DNA of 64,000 nucleotides from Croceibacterium ferulae (GCF_003660445.1 NZ_QZVQ01000004.1:310001-374000); one strand, 5' to 3'; counted from the first letter of the stretch, positions 1 to 9,389 are shown. Translations and numbers: made by a program. Notes: a model not told the origin generated them from the sequence alone.

Positions 1-1323
1 TGGTGGGCCATCGCCGCGGTCAGCTTCGGCACGGCGGTCATGGTGCTGGACACCAACATCGCCAATGTCGCGCTGCCGACCATCGCGCGCGACCTGGGCG
101 TCACCAACTCCGTCGTGACCAATGTGGTCGCCATCTACCAGCTGGTGCTGGTGATGGTGCTGCTGCCCTTTGCCAGCCTGGGTGACCGGATCGGCCATCG
201 CCGGCTGTACCAGGCCGGGCAGACGCTGTTCATGCTGGCGAGCGCGCTGTGCCTGTTCGCCAGCAGCCTGCCGGGGTTGCTGGCGCTGCGCACGGTGCAG
301 GCGCTGGGTGCGGGCATGGCGCTCAGCGTCTCGGCCGCCATGGTGCGGCAGATCTACCCGGCGGCGAAGCTGGGCACCGGCATGGGCGTGAACTCCGTGG
401 TGGTGGCCAGCTCGGCCGCACTGGCGCCCACGCTGGGCGGATACATCGTCGGGCACCTGCCATGGCAGTGGGTGTTCGTGGCGGCGGCCCCGCTGGCGAT
501 CGTGTCGCTGCTGCTGGGCCGCGCGCTGCCCGATCCGGTGCGGCGCGACGTGCCGGCGCAATGGGTCAGCGGTGTGTGGAGCGCGGCCACCATGCTGCTG
601 CTGATCGGCGGCATCCAGCTCGCGAGCCATGGCGCGCCGCTACCCGGCGTGGTGGCCGCCGTGGCCGGCGTCGCCTCGCTCGTGCTGCTGGTCCGGCGCG
701 AACGGAAGCGGAGCGAGCCGGTGCTGCCGGTGGATCTGCTGGCGACCCCGGTCATCGGCCTGTCCGCGCTGGCGGCGATCGCCTGCTTCGTGGCCAGCGG
801 CGCGCTGATGCTGTCGTTGCCCTTCCGGCTGGAAGGTGTGTTCGGCTACCCGCCGCAGAAGGTCGGCCTGCTGCTGCTTCCGTTTCCGCTGACCATGCTG
901 GTCGTGTCGCCGGTTGCGGGCTGGCTGTCCGACCGCGTGGCGGCGAGCAAGCTCGGCGTCACCGGCATGGTCATCGCCATCACCGGCCTGCTGCTGCTCG
1001 CCACCATGCCGATCAGCGCGGGCGAGACCGGCATCTCCTGGCGGTTGGCGCTGGCGGCGTTGGGCTTCGGCCTGTTCTTCGCCCCCAACAGCCGCCTCCT
1101 GATCGGCCGCGCCCCGCGGGAGCGCGCGGCGGCGGCGGGCGGGCTGCTGTCCACCTCGCGCCTGCTGGGGCAGACGCTGGCGGCAGTGACGGTTGGCATC
1201 CTGCTGGCGGGCGGTTTGGGCACCTGTGCCGCGCCGCTGCTGGTATCTTGCGCGCTGGCCGTGGTGGCGGCGGGGTGCAGCCTGGCACGGTTCAGGAGCG
1301 TGCGACGACCGGCAGACGAATAG
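1..1323 (+). CDS. MFS drug-resistance-type transporter, 5' end outside window
   Basis: The frame is open from the first base, so the start lies upstream and only the last 440 residues are visible. The segment D-T-N-I-A-N-V-A-L-P-T-I-A near the visible N-terminus is typical of the first helix of DHA2 (EmrB/QacA-like) proton-driven exporters, and G-D-R-I-G-H-R-R is the conserved loop between helices 2 and 3. Many hydrophobic helices follow to the C-terminus. The family exports drugs and other hydrophobic compounds across the inner membrane; the substrate cannot be read here. No partner membrane-fusion gene is visible in the window. Confidence 0.9.
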   Translation, partial: WWAIAAVSFGTAVMVLDTNIANVALPTIARDLGVTNSVVTNVVAIYQLVLVMVLLPFASLGDRIGHRRLYQAGQTLFMLASALCLFASSLPGLLALRTVQALGAGMALSVSAAMVRQIYPAAKLGTGMGVNSVVVASSAALAPTLGGYIVGHLPWQWVFVAAAPLAIVSLLLGRALPDPVRRDVPAQWVSGVWSAATMLLLIGGIQLASHGAPLPGVVAAVAGVASLVLLVRRERKRSEPVLPVDLLATPVIGLSALAAIACFVASGALMLSLPFRLEGVFGYPPQKVGLLLLPFPLTMLVVSPVAGWLSDRVAASKLGVTGMVIAITGLLLLATMPISAGETGISWRLALAALGFGLFFAPNSRLLIGRAPRERAAAAGGLLSTSRLLGQTLAAVTVGILLAGGLGTCAAPLLVSCALAVVAAGCSLARFRSVRRPADE

Positions 1324-1483
1324 CTAAGCGCTGCGGAATGACCGAGCACCACGCAGTTCCAAGGCTCAACCGGGATGGGTTTACCCTGGCGGTCCGAGAG
1401 GACAGATGCTTGGCCACCAGTAACGGCTTGCCGGAAGAGTGGCGCCTGATAATGTCTTGACTTGACAGAATAGGGGGAAGGGC

Positions 1484-2098
1484 TTGATTATCACGCTGAT
1501 CGCTGCGGCCGTGTCTGCGATCGTCATTCCAGGGGCCAATGTACGTACGGCTACTATGATTAGGGCAGACTACCCGGCTGCATTGAAGCGAGCGGGCGAG
1601 CAAGGCATCGTTGTGCAGCGTATTCTGGTCAGCCCTGACGGACGGGCGCTTAGCTGTGTCCCGGTGCAGACGATTGGCAACCCGCTGCTCGGAGAGGCAT
1701 CGTGCAAGTCATTCCTACGATGGCGCCTGGACAGGCCGAAGGGCGCAGATGGCGAGCCGATCCATGCCTTGATCCAGCCTGTTACCTACTTCGTCAGCGG
1801 ATCTGGGCCGATGAGCAGCATCCGGCGATCCGCTGACATCCAACTGAGAGCACAAGGCGTGCGTGAAAGCAGCCAAGTGCTGCTGTATGTGCAGATCGGG
1901 TCGAACGGCCGGGTATTACACTGCGGCAATTCAAAGCGGGAAGACGACCCGCTGGTGGACGCCGCCTGTGTTGTGGCGGAAGATGCAACTTGGGAGGTTG
2001 TCCACGACCAGAATGGCGTCGCCGTTCCTTACGTGCGCCACCTGCACGTCCAGTTTGACCCAGACACTGATGAAGGAGAAGGGGTGGCTAACCCTTAA
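1484..2098 (+). CDS. Secreted protein with two TonB-C-like modules
   Basis: The reading frame starts at a TTG preceded by a purine-rich AGGGGGAAGG stretch, giving 204 residues. A short hydrophobic N-terminus looks like a signal peptide. Residues about 28-100 and 112-192 read as two copies of one pattern: a small residue/proline, A, G, G, then alternating hydrophobics, 'DGRAL-C' or 'NGRVL-C', then L, A, C. That pattern resembles the TonB C-terminal fold (PF03544). There is no TonB proline-rich spanner, so a direct role in energising receptors is unlikely. Codon use is less GC-rich than in neighbours. It is convergent with era; the two ends overlap by 4 nt. Function unknown. Confidence 0.72.
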   Translation: MIITLIAAAVSAIVIPGANVRTATMIRADYPAALKRAGEQGIVVQRILVSPDGRALSCVPVQTIGNPLLGEASCKSFLRWRLDRPKGADGEPIHALIQPVTYFVSGSGPMSSIRRSADIQLRAQGVRESSQVLLYVQIGSNGRVLHCGNSKREDDPLVDAACVVAEDATWEVVHDQNGVAVPYVRHLHVQFDPDTDEGEGVANP

Positions 2099-3015
2099 CG
2101 CACCCAGTCCAGCCCGATCTCCTCGAAGATCTCGCGGCTGTCCTGCCAGCGTTCGTCCACCTTCACATGCAGGTACAGGTGCACCGGCGCGCCCAGCATC
2201 TCCGCCAGTTCCGTGCGGGCCGCCTCGCCGATGGCCTTGATGCGGGTGCCGTGCTTGCCCAGCACGATCGGCTTCTGGCTGTCGCGCGCGATCACGATCT
2301 GCTGGTGGATCTCCACGCTGCCATCCGGGCGCTGCAGATACTGCTCCGGCCGCACCGCGCAGTCATAGGGCAGTTCCTCGTGCAGCTGGCGGTACAGCTG
2401 CTCGCGCGTCACCTCGGTCGCCAGCAGGCGCTCGCTGGCGTCGCTGACCTGATCCTCGGGGTAGTGCCACGGGCTGGGCGGCATGGCCTTGGCCAGATGC
2501 GCCTTCAGTTCAGGAACTCCGTCGCCGGTCAGGGCGGAGATGAAGAACACCTCCTCGAACCCGATGCGCCCCGCCAGATCCTGCGCCAGCGTCAGCAACG
2601 GCTCCTTCTTGCTGATGTCGACCTTGTTCAGCGCCAGCAGCTTGCGCTCCTTGCGGTCCTTCAACTGTTCCAGCAGCGGCTCCAGCTCGTGCCGGCGCTG
2701 CTTCACCGGATCGACCACCAGCAGCACGGCATCGGCCGCCACGGTGCCTTCCCACGCGGCGGAGACCATGGCGCGGTCCAGCCGGCGCTTGGGCGCGAAG
2801 ATGCCCGGCGTGTCGACCAGGATGATCTGGGTGCTGCCTTCCAGCGCGATGCCCAGCAGGCGGGCGCGGGTGGTCTGCGCCTTGGCGGAGGTGATCGCCA
2901 CCTTCTGCCCGACCAGCTGGTTGACCAGGGTCGACTTGCCCGCATTGGGCGCGCCGATCACGGCGACGAGGCCGCAGGAAGTGTCGGCCTGCGGGGGAGT
3001 GATATTGCTGTCCAT
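2095..3015 (-). CDS. era: GTPase Era, 30S ribosome biogenesis factor
   Basis: This 306-residue protein has the G1 loop GAPNAGKST (residues 21-29), the G3 DTPG (68-71) and the G4 NKVD (130-133), followed by a C-terminal KH RNA-binding domain with the signature VLGKHGTRIKAIG. Era binds the 3' end of 16S rRNA and acts in late 30S assembly. It lies 9 nt downstream of rnc in the order lepB-rnc-era, the standard proteobacterial operon, which links rRNA processing to small-subunit maturation. Length and motifs are normal. The start ATG follows AGGA. Confidence 0.98.
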   Translation of the reverse strand: MDSNITPPQADTSCGLVAVIGAPNAGKSTLVNQLVGQKVAITSAKAQTTRARLLGIALEGSTQIILVDTPGIFAPKRRLDRAMVSAAWEGTVAADAVLLVVDPVKQRRHELEPLLEQLKDRKERKLLALNKVDISKKEPLLTLAQDLAGRIGFEEVFFISALTGDGVPELKAHLAKAMPPSPWHYPEDQVSDASERLLATEVTREQLYRQLHEELPYDCAVRPEQYLQRPDGSVEIHQQIVIARDSQKPIVLGKHGTRIKAIGEAARTELAEMLGAPVHLYLHVKVDERWQDSREIFEEIGLDWVR

Positions 3016-3024
3016 CGGTCCTGC

Positions 3025-3756
3025 TTAGCCGAACTGTTGCATGAAGGCACGTGCGGCCGCCGTCTCGGCGTCCTGCTTGCTGTTGGCGGTCGCTTCCACC
3101 TGCCCGACATTGTGCACGCTGACCCGCACGGTGAAGCGCTGCGCATGGTCCGGGCCGGAACGGTCGACGACCTCGTAGACCGGCGTCCGCCGGCGATTGC
3201 CCGCGGCCCATTCCTGCAGCGCGCTCTTGGGATGCTTGGCCCGGCCTTCCGTCCCCTGCGCGGCATCGGCCCACAGGCGGCGGACGAGTTCGCGGGTCGG
3301 CTCCCACCCGTTCTGCAGGAACTGCGCGCCCAGCAGCGCTTCCATCACGTCGCCCAGGATGTTGTCGCTGTCCGCCCCGCCATCGTCGCGGGCCTGCTTG
3401 CCCAGCAGCAGATGCGGCGGCGCGCCGATGGTGCGGGCGATGCGCGCGCACATCTGCCGGCTGACCAGCGCGTTCAGCCGCTGCGCCAGCTCGCCTTCGC
3501 TGCCACCTTGCGTGGCGTGCAGCCATTCGGCGATGCACAGCCCCAGCACGCGGTCGCCCAGGAACTCCAGCCGCTGGTAATCCCGCGCGGCGCCCATGCT
3601 GCCATGGGTCAGCGCCTCCGCCCACAGCGCCTCTTCAACGATGCCAAAGCCGGTCGCCTTCAGCCAGGCACGGGCGGCGGGGTCGAGTGCAGTCAGATCC
3701 CCCTCCCGATCCGGCTCCACCGGGCGGCGGTGAACCAGGTCCATGGCTTCAGCCAT
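3025..3756 (-). CDS. rnc: Ribonuclease III
   Basis: Shows the RNase III signature RLEFLGDRVLG, a second acidic cluster in DVMEALLGA and a C-terminal double-stranded RNA-binding domain (K-S-A-L-Q-E-W-A and V-S-V-H-N-V-G). The enzyme cleaves double-stranded RNA, including the 30S rRNA precursor. The ATG given here lies 64 nt inside lepB and has no clear ribosome binding site. An in-frame CTG at 3694-3696 overlaps the lepB stop as CTGA, follows a GGAGGGGG sequence, and would give an N-terminus of the usual length (28 residues before T-H-G-S). I think that CTG may be the true start, but keep the ATG as a conservative limit. Confidence 0.95.
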   Translation of the reverse strand: MAEAMDLVHRRPVEPDREGDLTALDPAARAWLKATGFGIVEEALWAEALTHGSMGAARDYQRLEFLGDRVLGLCIAEWLHATQGGSEGELAQRLNALVSRQMCARIARTIGAPPHLLLGKQARDDGGADSDNILGDVMEALLGAQFLQNGWEPTRELVRRLWADAAQGTEGRAKHPKSALQEWAAGNRRRTPVYEVVDRSGPDHAQRFTVRVSVHNVGQVEATANSKQDAETAAARAFMQQFG

Positions 3757-4526
3757 TCGGCGCTGCCATCGGTGGAGAAGAACACGAAGCTGGCGCGGCC
3801 GACCACGTTTTCCACCGGCACCAGCCCCACGCCCTGCCCGGGGATCGCGGGAAAGCGGCTGTCGAGCGAATTGTCGCGATTGTCGCCCATCATGAACAGG
3901 TGACCTTCGGGCACGATGGCGGTCTGCGTCGTGTCCGCCTGCCGCAGTCCGAAATCGAGCACTTCGTAGCTGACGCCATTGGGCAGCGTCTCGCGGAAGC
4001 GGGGATAGCGGCAGGTGGGCGTGCCGTCAGGGGCGGCTTCCTCGAACTGCGGTTCGGCACAGCGGCCACCTTCGCGCAGGGAGACGACCAGCGCGCCGGC
4101 GGGCACCTTGCGGACCGGATCGCCGTTCAGGTGCAGCACGCCGTTCACCATCTGCACCTGGTCGCCCGGCAGGCCGATCACACGCTTGATGTAGTCGACC
4201 CGGTCCACCGGGTGCTTGAACACCGCCACGTCGCCGCGATCGGGCATGCCGGCCGGCACCCGGCCTGACACCAGCGGCAGGTCGAACGGCATGGAGGCCT
4301 GCGAATAGCCGTAGGGCCATTTGGCCGCGAACAGGTAATCGCCTTCCAGCAGGCGTGGCATCATCGATTCGCTGGGGATCGAGAAGCTGGAAAAGATCAG
4401 CGTGCGGAAGATCAGCACGATCACGACCAGCTTCAGCAGGAAGACAATAAGGCTGTCCTCCTCCTTCTTCGGCTTGGCCGGGGGCGGGGCGGGGGTGTCG
4501 GCCGGGGTGGTTGCGGTGTCGCTCAT
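3693..4526 (-). CDS. lepB: Signal peptidase I
   Basis: The 277-residue protein begins with a proline/lysine-rich cytoplasmic tail, then one membrane helix at about residues 26-46. The catalytic serine is S54 in IPSESMMP, and the general-base lysine is K114 in DYIKRVIGLPGD. The C-terminal GDNRDNSLDSR box is also present. It cleaves signal peptides from secreted proteins at the periplasmic face of the inner membrane. It is first in lepB-rnc-era. Its start is divergent from pgi, 100 nt away. Confidence 0.97.
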   Translation of the reverse strand: MSDTATTPADTPAPPPAKPKKEEDSLIVFLLKLVVIVLIFRTLIFSSFSIPSESMMPRLLEGDYLFAAKWPYGYSQASMPFDLPLVSGRVPAGMPDRGDVAVFKHPVDRVDYIKRVIGLPGDQVQMVNGVLHLNGDPVRKVPAGALVVSLREGGRCAEPQFEEAAPDGTPTCRYPRFRETLPNGVSYEVLDFGLRQADTTQTAIVPEGHLFMMGDNRDNSLDSRFPAIPGQGVGLVPVENVVGRASFVFFSTDGSAEWLKPWTWFTAARWSRIGRGI

Positions 4527-4626
4527 CGCGACGGGTCTTGTTGGCAGGCGGGCACCGCGTCAAGCTACTGTCGCCGAATCATGGCACGTGTCCCGTGCCG
4601 ACGTAATTCAATCTTCAGGAGAGTTC

Positions 4627-6159
4627 ATGACCGATGCGCGCGCCACGGCCTGGCAGCAGCTGGCGGACCAGCCCCGCCTCCCTCTGGCGGAGCTGTTCGC
4701 CGCCGATCCTGCCCGGGTCAACTGGCTCGCCACACGGTTCGAATTGACGGAGGATGCCGATCGCCCCGCCGGCATGCTGCTGGACTGGTCCAAGACGCAC
4801 CTGACCCGCGAACTGGTCGATGGGTTCCAGGCCCTGGCGGAAGCCAGCAACTTCACGGAAATGCGCCGTCGCCTGTTCGCTGGCGAGGTCGTCAACCCGA
4901 CGGAGAACCGGGCCGCCGAACATTCCGCCCTGCGCGGCGTGGGCAAGGACAGCAGCGTGGAGGAGGCCGAGGCGCTGCGGAACCGCATGCGCCTGCTGGT
5001 GGAGGCCATCCATGACGGATCTCTGGGCGAGGTGCGCCACCTGATCCACATCGGCATCGGCGGCAGCGCGCTCGGCCCCGCACTGGCGGTGGACGCGCTG
5101 GCCCGTGACCTGGAACTGGTGGATGTGCATGTCGTCGCCAATATCGACGGCGTCGCGCTGGAAGATGCCTTCGCCGCCTGCGATCCCGAGACGACCATGA
5201 TCGCGGTCGCCAGCAAGACCTTCACCACGATCGAGACCATGACCAACGCCGCCAGCGCGCTGAAGTGGCTGGCCGACAATGGCGTGGACGATCCCTATGG
5301 CCGGGTCGTGGCGCTGACCGCCTATCCCGAAAAGGCGGTCGAATGGGGCGTGGACGAGACCCGGGTGCTGCCCTTCGCCGAAAGCGTGGGCGGGCGCTAT
5401 TCGCTGTGGTCGTCCATCGGCTTCCCCATCGCGGTCGCGATCGGGTGGGAGGAGTTCGAGGCCCTGCTGGCCGGCGCCGCCGCGGTGGATCGCCACTTCC
5501 GCGACACGGACGGCATCGCCAACCTGCCGCTGCGCGCCGCCTTCGCCGACCTGTATTACAGCCGGTTGCGCGGGTGCGAGACGCGGGCGGTGTTCGCCTA
5601 TGACCAGCGGCTGGCGCTGTTCCCGTCCTACCTGCAGCAGCTGGAGATGGAATCGAACGGCAAGAGCGTGACGGCCGAGGGCCAGCCCGTCGAGGGCCAC
5701 ACCGCGCCGATCACCTGGGGCGGCGTCGGTACCGATGCGCAGCATGCGGTGTTCCAGCTGCTGCACCAGGGCACGCATCTGGTGCCGGTGGACTTCATCG
5801 CCAGCATCGCGCCCGGCGACATGCAGGACCTGGCGCATCACCGCATCCTGCTGATGAACTGCTTCGCGCAAGGCGCGGCACTGATGGAGGGCAAGCACAG
5901 CGACGATCCCGCGCGCAACTATCCGGGCGACCGGCCCAGCGCGACGATCCTGGTGGACGATCTCGATCCCGAGACGCTGGGCGCGCTGATCGCCTTCCAC
6001 GAACACCGCACCTTCGCGAGCGCGGTGATGATGGGCATCAATCCGTTCGACCAGTTCGGCGTGGAGCTGGGCAAGGAGATCGCCAACAAGATCGACGCCG
6101 GCGGCACCACCTTCGATGCCAGCACCGAAGCGCTGCTAAAGGCGGCCGGGCTGGACTGA
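4627..6159 (+). CDS. pgi: Glucose-6-phosphate isomerase
   Basis: Interconverts glucose 6-phosphate and fructose 6-phosphate. Family signatures seen are the sugar-phosphate loop IGIGGSALGP, the SIS-domain segment around VASKTFTTIETM, GGRYSLWSSIGFP and the QLEMESNGKS block, with a C-terminal HQGTH segment. The ATG at 4627 follows AGGAGAGTTC and gives 510 residues; the frame is open further upstream but that part has no family similarity and runs into lepB. It is a single gene, divergent from lepB, and ends at a strong hairpin. Confidence 0.97.
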   Translation: MTDARATAWQQLADQPRLPLAELFAADPARVNWLATRFELTEDADRPAGMLLDWSKTHLTRELVDGFQALAEASNFTEMRRRLFAGEVVNPTENRAAEHSALRGVGKDSSVEEAEALRNRMRLLVEAIHDGSLGEVRHLIHIGIGGSALGPALAVDALARDLELVDVHVVANIDGVALEDAFAACDPETTMIAVASKTFTTIETMTNAASALKWLADNGVDDPYGRVVALTAYPEKAVEWGVDETRVLPFAESVGGRYSLWSSIGFPIAVAIGWEEFEALLAGAAAVDRHFRDTDGIANLPLRAAFADLYYSRLRGCETRAVFAYDQRLALFPSYLQQLEMESNGKSVTAEGQPVEGHTAPITWGGVGTDAQHAVFQLLHQGTHLVPVDFIASIAPGDMQDLAHHRILLMNCFAQGAALMEGKHSDDPARNYPGDRPSATILVDDLDPETLGALIAFHEHRTFASAVMMGINPFDQFGVELGKEIANKIDAGGTTFDASTEALLKAAGLD

Positions 6160-6173
6160 GGGCGCACGGACGA

Positions 6174-6208
6174 CCCCGCCATCCCGGCATCGCGTCGGGA
6201 TGGCGGGG
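6174..6208 (+). terminator. Hairpin after pgi
   Basis: A perfect 13-bp stem, CCCCGCCATCCCG at 6174-6186 paired with 6196-6208, and a 9-nt loop, starting 14 nt after the pgi stop. There is no strong T run, so termination efficiency is uncertain. Confidence 0.6.
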
Positions 6209-6436
6209 CGTCCGCCCTCTCGCCGATAATCGCAGTGGATTGACTTTTTGCACTGCAGCGTCCATCTGCAGCGCCATCGAGACGCGTGCAGCGTGACTGA
6301 GCGGTCCTGCGGGATCGCCCCGGCAGCATCTCGGTCCAAGCACAAAGCTTCCCTTTCACGCGGGCGGTTTCCTTCTGACCCGCGGACCGCGCTTGCCCAT
6401 GGCTGCGCGCCGCACCCATCTGCGAGTTCTCCTTAC

Positions 6437-7894
6437 ATGACATTCGAAACGCTCGGGCTGTCGCAGCCCGTCGTCCAGGCGCTTGCCCTGAAGGGCTATG
6501 ACACGCCCACCCCGATCCAGGCGCAGGCCATCCCATATCTGCTGGAAGGGCGCGACCTGCTGGGCATCGCGCAGACCGGCACCGGCAAGACCGCGGCTTT
6601 CATGCTGCCGTCGATCGACCGGCTGGTCGCCGCCGACAAGCGCCCGCGCCCGCGCAGCTGCCGCATGCTGGTGCTGGCGCCCACGCGCGAGCTGGCCGGC
6701 CAGATCGCCGAGAGCGCCCGCGATTATGCGCGCTTCTCCCACCTGAAGGTCGTCACCGTGTTCGGCGGCACCTCCGTCAACAAGAACCGGCAGGAAGTGG
6801 CGCGCGGCGTCGACATCCTTGTGGCGACTCCCGGTCGCCTCGTCGACCTGACGGAGCAGAACGCGCTCGATCTCGGCCATGTCGAGATCCTGGTGCTGGA
6901 CGAAGCCGACCAGATGATGGACCTCGGCTTCATTCACGCGCTGCGCCGCATCGTGAAGATGCTGCCGGCCGAACGCCAGACGCTATTCTTCTCCGCCACC
7001 ATGCCGCCGGCCATCCGCACGCTGGCGTCGCAGTACCTGACGAACCCGGCGCAGGTCGCCATCACCCCGGCCGCCACCACGGCGGAGCGGGTCGAGCAAT
7101 ATGTGATGCATGTCAGCCAGCCCGAGAAGCAGGCGTTGCTGAACCTGGTGCTGCGCGAAGGCTTCGCCAAGAAGGAGATCGACCGCGCGCTGGTGTTCAC
7201 CCGCACCAAGCACGGCGCCGACCGCGTGGTCCGCAAACTGGCCCAGAGCAACATCCGCGCCGCCGCGATCCATGGCAACAAGAGCCAGCCGCAGCGTGAA
7301 AAGGCGCTGGGCGAGTTCCGCGAAGGCAGCGTGCGCGTGCTGGTGGCGACCGATATCGCCGCCCGCGGCATCGACATTCCGGGTGTGTCCCACGTCCTGA
7401 ACTTCGAACTGCCCAACGTGCCCGACCAGTATGTCCACCGCATCGGCCGCACCGCGCGTGCGGGCCGCGAAGGCGTGGCGATGTCCTTCTGCGCGGCGGA
7501 CGAGAAGGAATATCTGCGCGACATCCAGAAGCTGACCAAGGTCACGCTGGACACGGTGCAGCTGCCGGACTCCTTCCGCACGGAAGTGGAACGGGTCGCG
7601 GCGCTGCCGATGACCAGCCCGAAGGACGAGGACCGTCCCGAACGGCGCCAGCAGCAGCAGGGCCCGCGCCGGCCCAAGCGCACGGTTGAGCCGCAGCGCG
7701 TCGATGGCGCGCAGCGTCGCGCGCCGCAGGGCCAGGGCCAGGGTGGTGGCCAGCGTGCCGCGGCCGGTGGCGGTCGTCCGCAAGGGCAGGGCCAGGGCGG
7801 CGGCCAGCGTCGTCGCAGCGGCGGTGGCGGCGGCGGCACCGGTGGCCGGGGCGGCAATGGCGGCGGCCGCGCCTCTGGCGCGCCCCGGGGCTGA
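6437..7894 (+). CDS. rhlE: DEAD-box RNA helicase, RhlE type
   Basis: Starts M-T-F-E-T-L-G-L, as RhlE-like helicases do, and gives 485 residues. In order: Q motif TPIQAQAIP, Walker A AQTGTGKTA, PTRELA, DEAD box LDEADQMMDLGF, SAT FFSATMP, ATDIAARGIDIPG and HRIGRTARAGR. The last 90 residues are a low-complexity basic tail of repeated G-Q-G-Q-G-G and R-G-G units, likely for RNA binding. RhlE enzymes remodel RNA in ribosome assembly and decay, often in the cold. A leader of about 230 nt separates it from the pgi hairpin. The frame is open upstream of the chosen ATG but shows no family similarity there. Confidence 0.95.
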   Translation: MTFETLGLSQPVVQALALKGYDTPTPIQAQAIPYLLEGRDLLGIAQTGTGKTAAFMLPSIDRLVAADKRPRPRSCRMLVLAPTRELAGQIAESARDYARFSHLKVVTVFGGTSVNKNRQEVARGVDILVATPGRLVDLTEQNALDLGHVEILVLDEADQMMDLGFIHALRRIVKMLPAERQTLFFSATMPPAIRTLASQYLTNPAQVAITPAATTAERVEQYVMHVSQPEKQALLNLVLREGFAKKEIDRALVFTRTKHGADRVVRKLAQSNIRAAAIHGNKSQPQREKALGEFREGSVRVLVATDIAARGIDIPGVSHVLNFELPNVPDQYVHRIGRTARAGREGVAMSFCAADEKEYLRDIQKLTKVTLDTVQLPDSFRTEVERVAALPMTSPKDEDRPERRQQQQGPRRPKRTVEPQRVDGAQRRAPQGQGQGGGQRAAAGGGRPQGQGQGGGQRRRSGGGGGGTGGRGGNGGGRASGAPRG

Positions 7895-7980
7895 TCGGGC
7901 GCCTCACCTGAATGGCAGCTGCACCCGGTTGGCAAGCCGGGTGCCGCCCGCCATATCCCGCTCCTGTACGGGAGCGAACC

Positions 7981-9327
7981 ATGCCTGATTACGATTACGA
8001 CCTGTTCACCATCGGCGCAGGCTCCGGAGGCGTCCGCGCCAGCCGGATCAGCGCCGCGCATGGCGCCAAGGTCGCCGTGGCGGAGGAGCACCGGGTCGGC
8101 GGCACCTGCGTGATCCGTGGCTGCGTGCCCAAGAAGATGCTGGTCTACGGCGCGCATTTTGCCGAGGATCTGCAGGATGCGAAGAATTTCGGCTGGACCG
8201 TGGAGAACCCCCGGTTCGACTGGCGCACATTGCGCGACAATGTGCTGAACGACGTCACCCGGCTGGAAGGCCTCTACAGCCAGACGCTGGAAAATAACGG
8301 CGTCACCATCTTGCCCCAGCGCGCCCGGGTGACCGGCCCGAACGAGGTGACGCTGGCCGATGGCGAGGTGGTCACCGCCCGGCATATCCTGATCGCCACC
8401 GGCGCGCGGCCGCATGTGCCCGACTGCCCCGGCAGCGAACATGGCATCACCAGCAACGAGGCGTTCCACCTGGACGCCCTGCCGCGCCGGGTGCTGATCG
8501 CCGGCGGCGGCTACATCGCCAATGAATTTGCCGGCATCTTCAACGAACTGGGCAGCCAGGTGACGATCATCAATCGCACCGACCAGCTGCTGCGCGGCTA
8601 TGATGAAAGCATGCGCGACCGGCTGCTGCAGATCAGCCTGATCAAGGGCATCGCCTTCCGCTTCAACGCCAGCTTCATCGGGATCGAGAAGCAGGCCGAT
8701 GGCAGCCTGCTGGTGTCCATGACCAATCACGATCCGCTGGAGGTCGATTGCGTGCTGTTCGCCACCGGCCGCGTGCCGAACAGCGAAGGGCTGGGTCTGG
8801 CGGAGGTCGGCGTGGAGCTTGGCGAGCGCGGCGCGGTCGTGGTCGACCGGTTCAGCAAGACGGCCGTGGACAGCATCCATGCCGTGGGCGATGTGACGGA
8901 CCGGGTGCAGCTGACCCCCGTTGCGATCCGCGAAGGGCAGGCGCTGGCCGATACGCTGTTCGGCAACAAGCCGACCGCCATCAGCCATGATTGCATCCCC
9001 AGCGCCGTGTTCAGCCACCCGCCCATCGCCAGCGTGGGCCTGACGGAAGCGCAGGCGCGCAACCAGCTCGGCTCCGTCCGGGTCTACCAGTCCGACTTCC
9101 GGTCCATGAAGAACGTGCTGGCGGGCCGCAACGAACGGGCGCTGTACAAGATGATCTGCGACGGCACATCCGGCCGGATCGTGGGCATCCACATGATCGG
9201 CCCGGATGCGCCGGAGATCCTGCAGGGCGCCGCCGTGGCGGTGAAGGCCGGCCTGACCAAGGACGATTTCGACGCCACCGTTGCCATCCATCCGACCATG
9301 GCGGAGGAACTTGTCCTGCTGCGGTGA
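7981..9327 (+). CDS. gor: Glutathione-disulfide reductase
   Basis: A 448-residue FAD-dependent pyridine nucleotide-disulfide oxidoreductase. The N-terminus has the FAD-binding GAGSGGVRASR. The redox-active pair is in GGTCVIRGCVPKK, the second dinucleotide motif is GGGYIANEFAG, and the C-terminal HPTMAEELV holds the catalytic histidine. It reduces oxidised glutathione with NADPH in the cytoplasm. The ATG follows GGGAG at good spacing; the frame is open further upstream but without family similarity. Confidence 0.95.
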   Translation: MPDYDYDLFTIGAGSGGVRASRISAAHGAKVAVAEEHRVGGTCVIRGCVPKKMLVYGAHFAEDLQDAKNFGWTVENPRFDWRTLRDNVLNDVTRLEGLYSQTLENNGVTILPQRARVTGPNEVTLADGEVVTARHILIATGARPHVPDCPGSEHGITSNEAFHLDALPRRVLIAGGGYIANEFAGIFNELGSQVTIINRTDQLLRGYDESMRDRLLQISLIKGIAFRFNASFIGIEKQADGSLLVSMTNHDPLEVDCVLFATGRVPNSEGLGLAEVGVELGERGAVVVDRFSKTAVDSIHAVGDVTDRVQLTPVAIREGQALADTLFGNKPTAISHDCIPSAVFSHPPIASVGLTEAQARNQLGSVRVYQSDFRSMKNVLAGRNERALYKMICDGTSGRIVGIHMIGPDAPEILQGAAVAVKAGLTKDDFDATVAIHPTMAEELVLLR

Positions 9328-9332
9328 GGGCC

Positions 9333-9353
9333 GGAGGGAGGGGCACTCCCTCC
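9333..9353 (+). terminator. Hairpin after gor
   Basis: GGAGGGAG (9333-9340) and CTCCCTCC (9346-9353) form an 8-bp stem with a 5-nt loop directly after the gor stop. No T run follows. Confidence 0.5.
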
Positions 9354-9357
9354 CTGA

Positions 9358-9389
9358 CCCGTCATCCTGAACTCGTTTCAGGATCCATC
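9358..9389. repeat. Sphingomonad dispersed intergenic repeat (CCTGAA..TTCAGG)
   Basis: A short imperfect palindrome around CCTGAACTCGTTTCAGG sits between the gor hairpin and the end of aroB. Sequences of this form recur between genes in many sphingomonad genomes; in one frame they translate as HPELVSGS. The copy number in this genome cannot be judged from the window. Confidence 0.6.

Noticed and set aside
6934-9291. A 785-codon minus-strand frame
   Set aside because: Antisense of the helicase and gor genes; no recognisable protein features.
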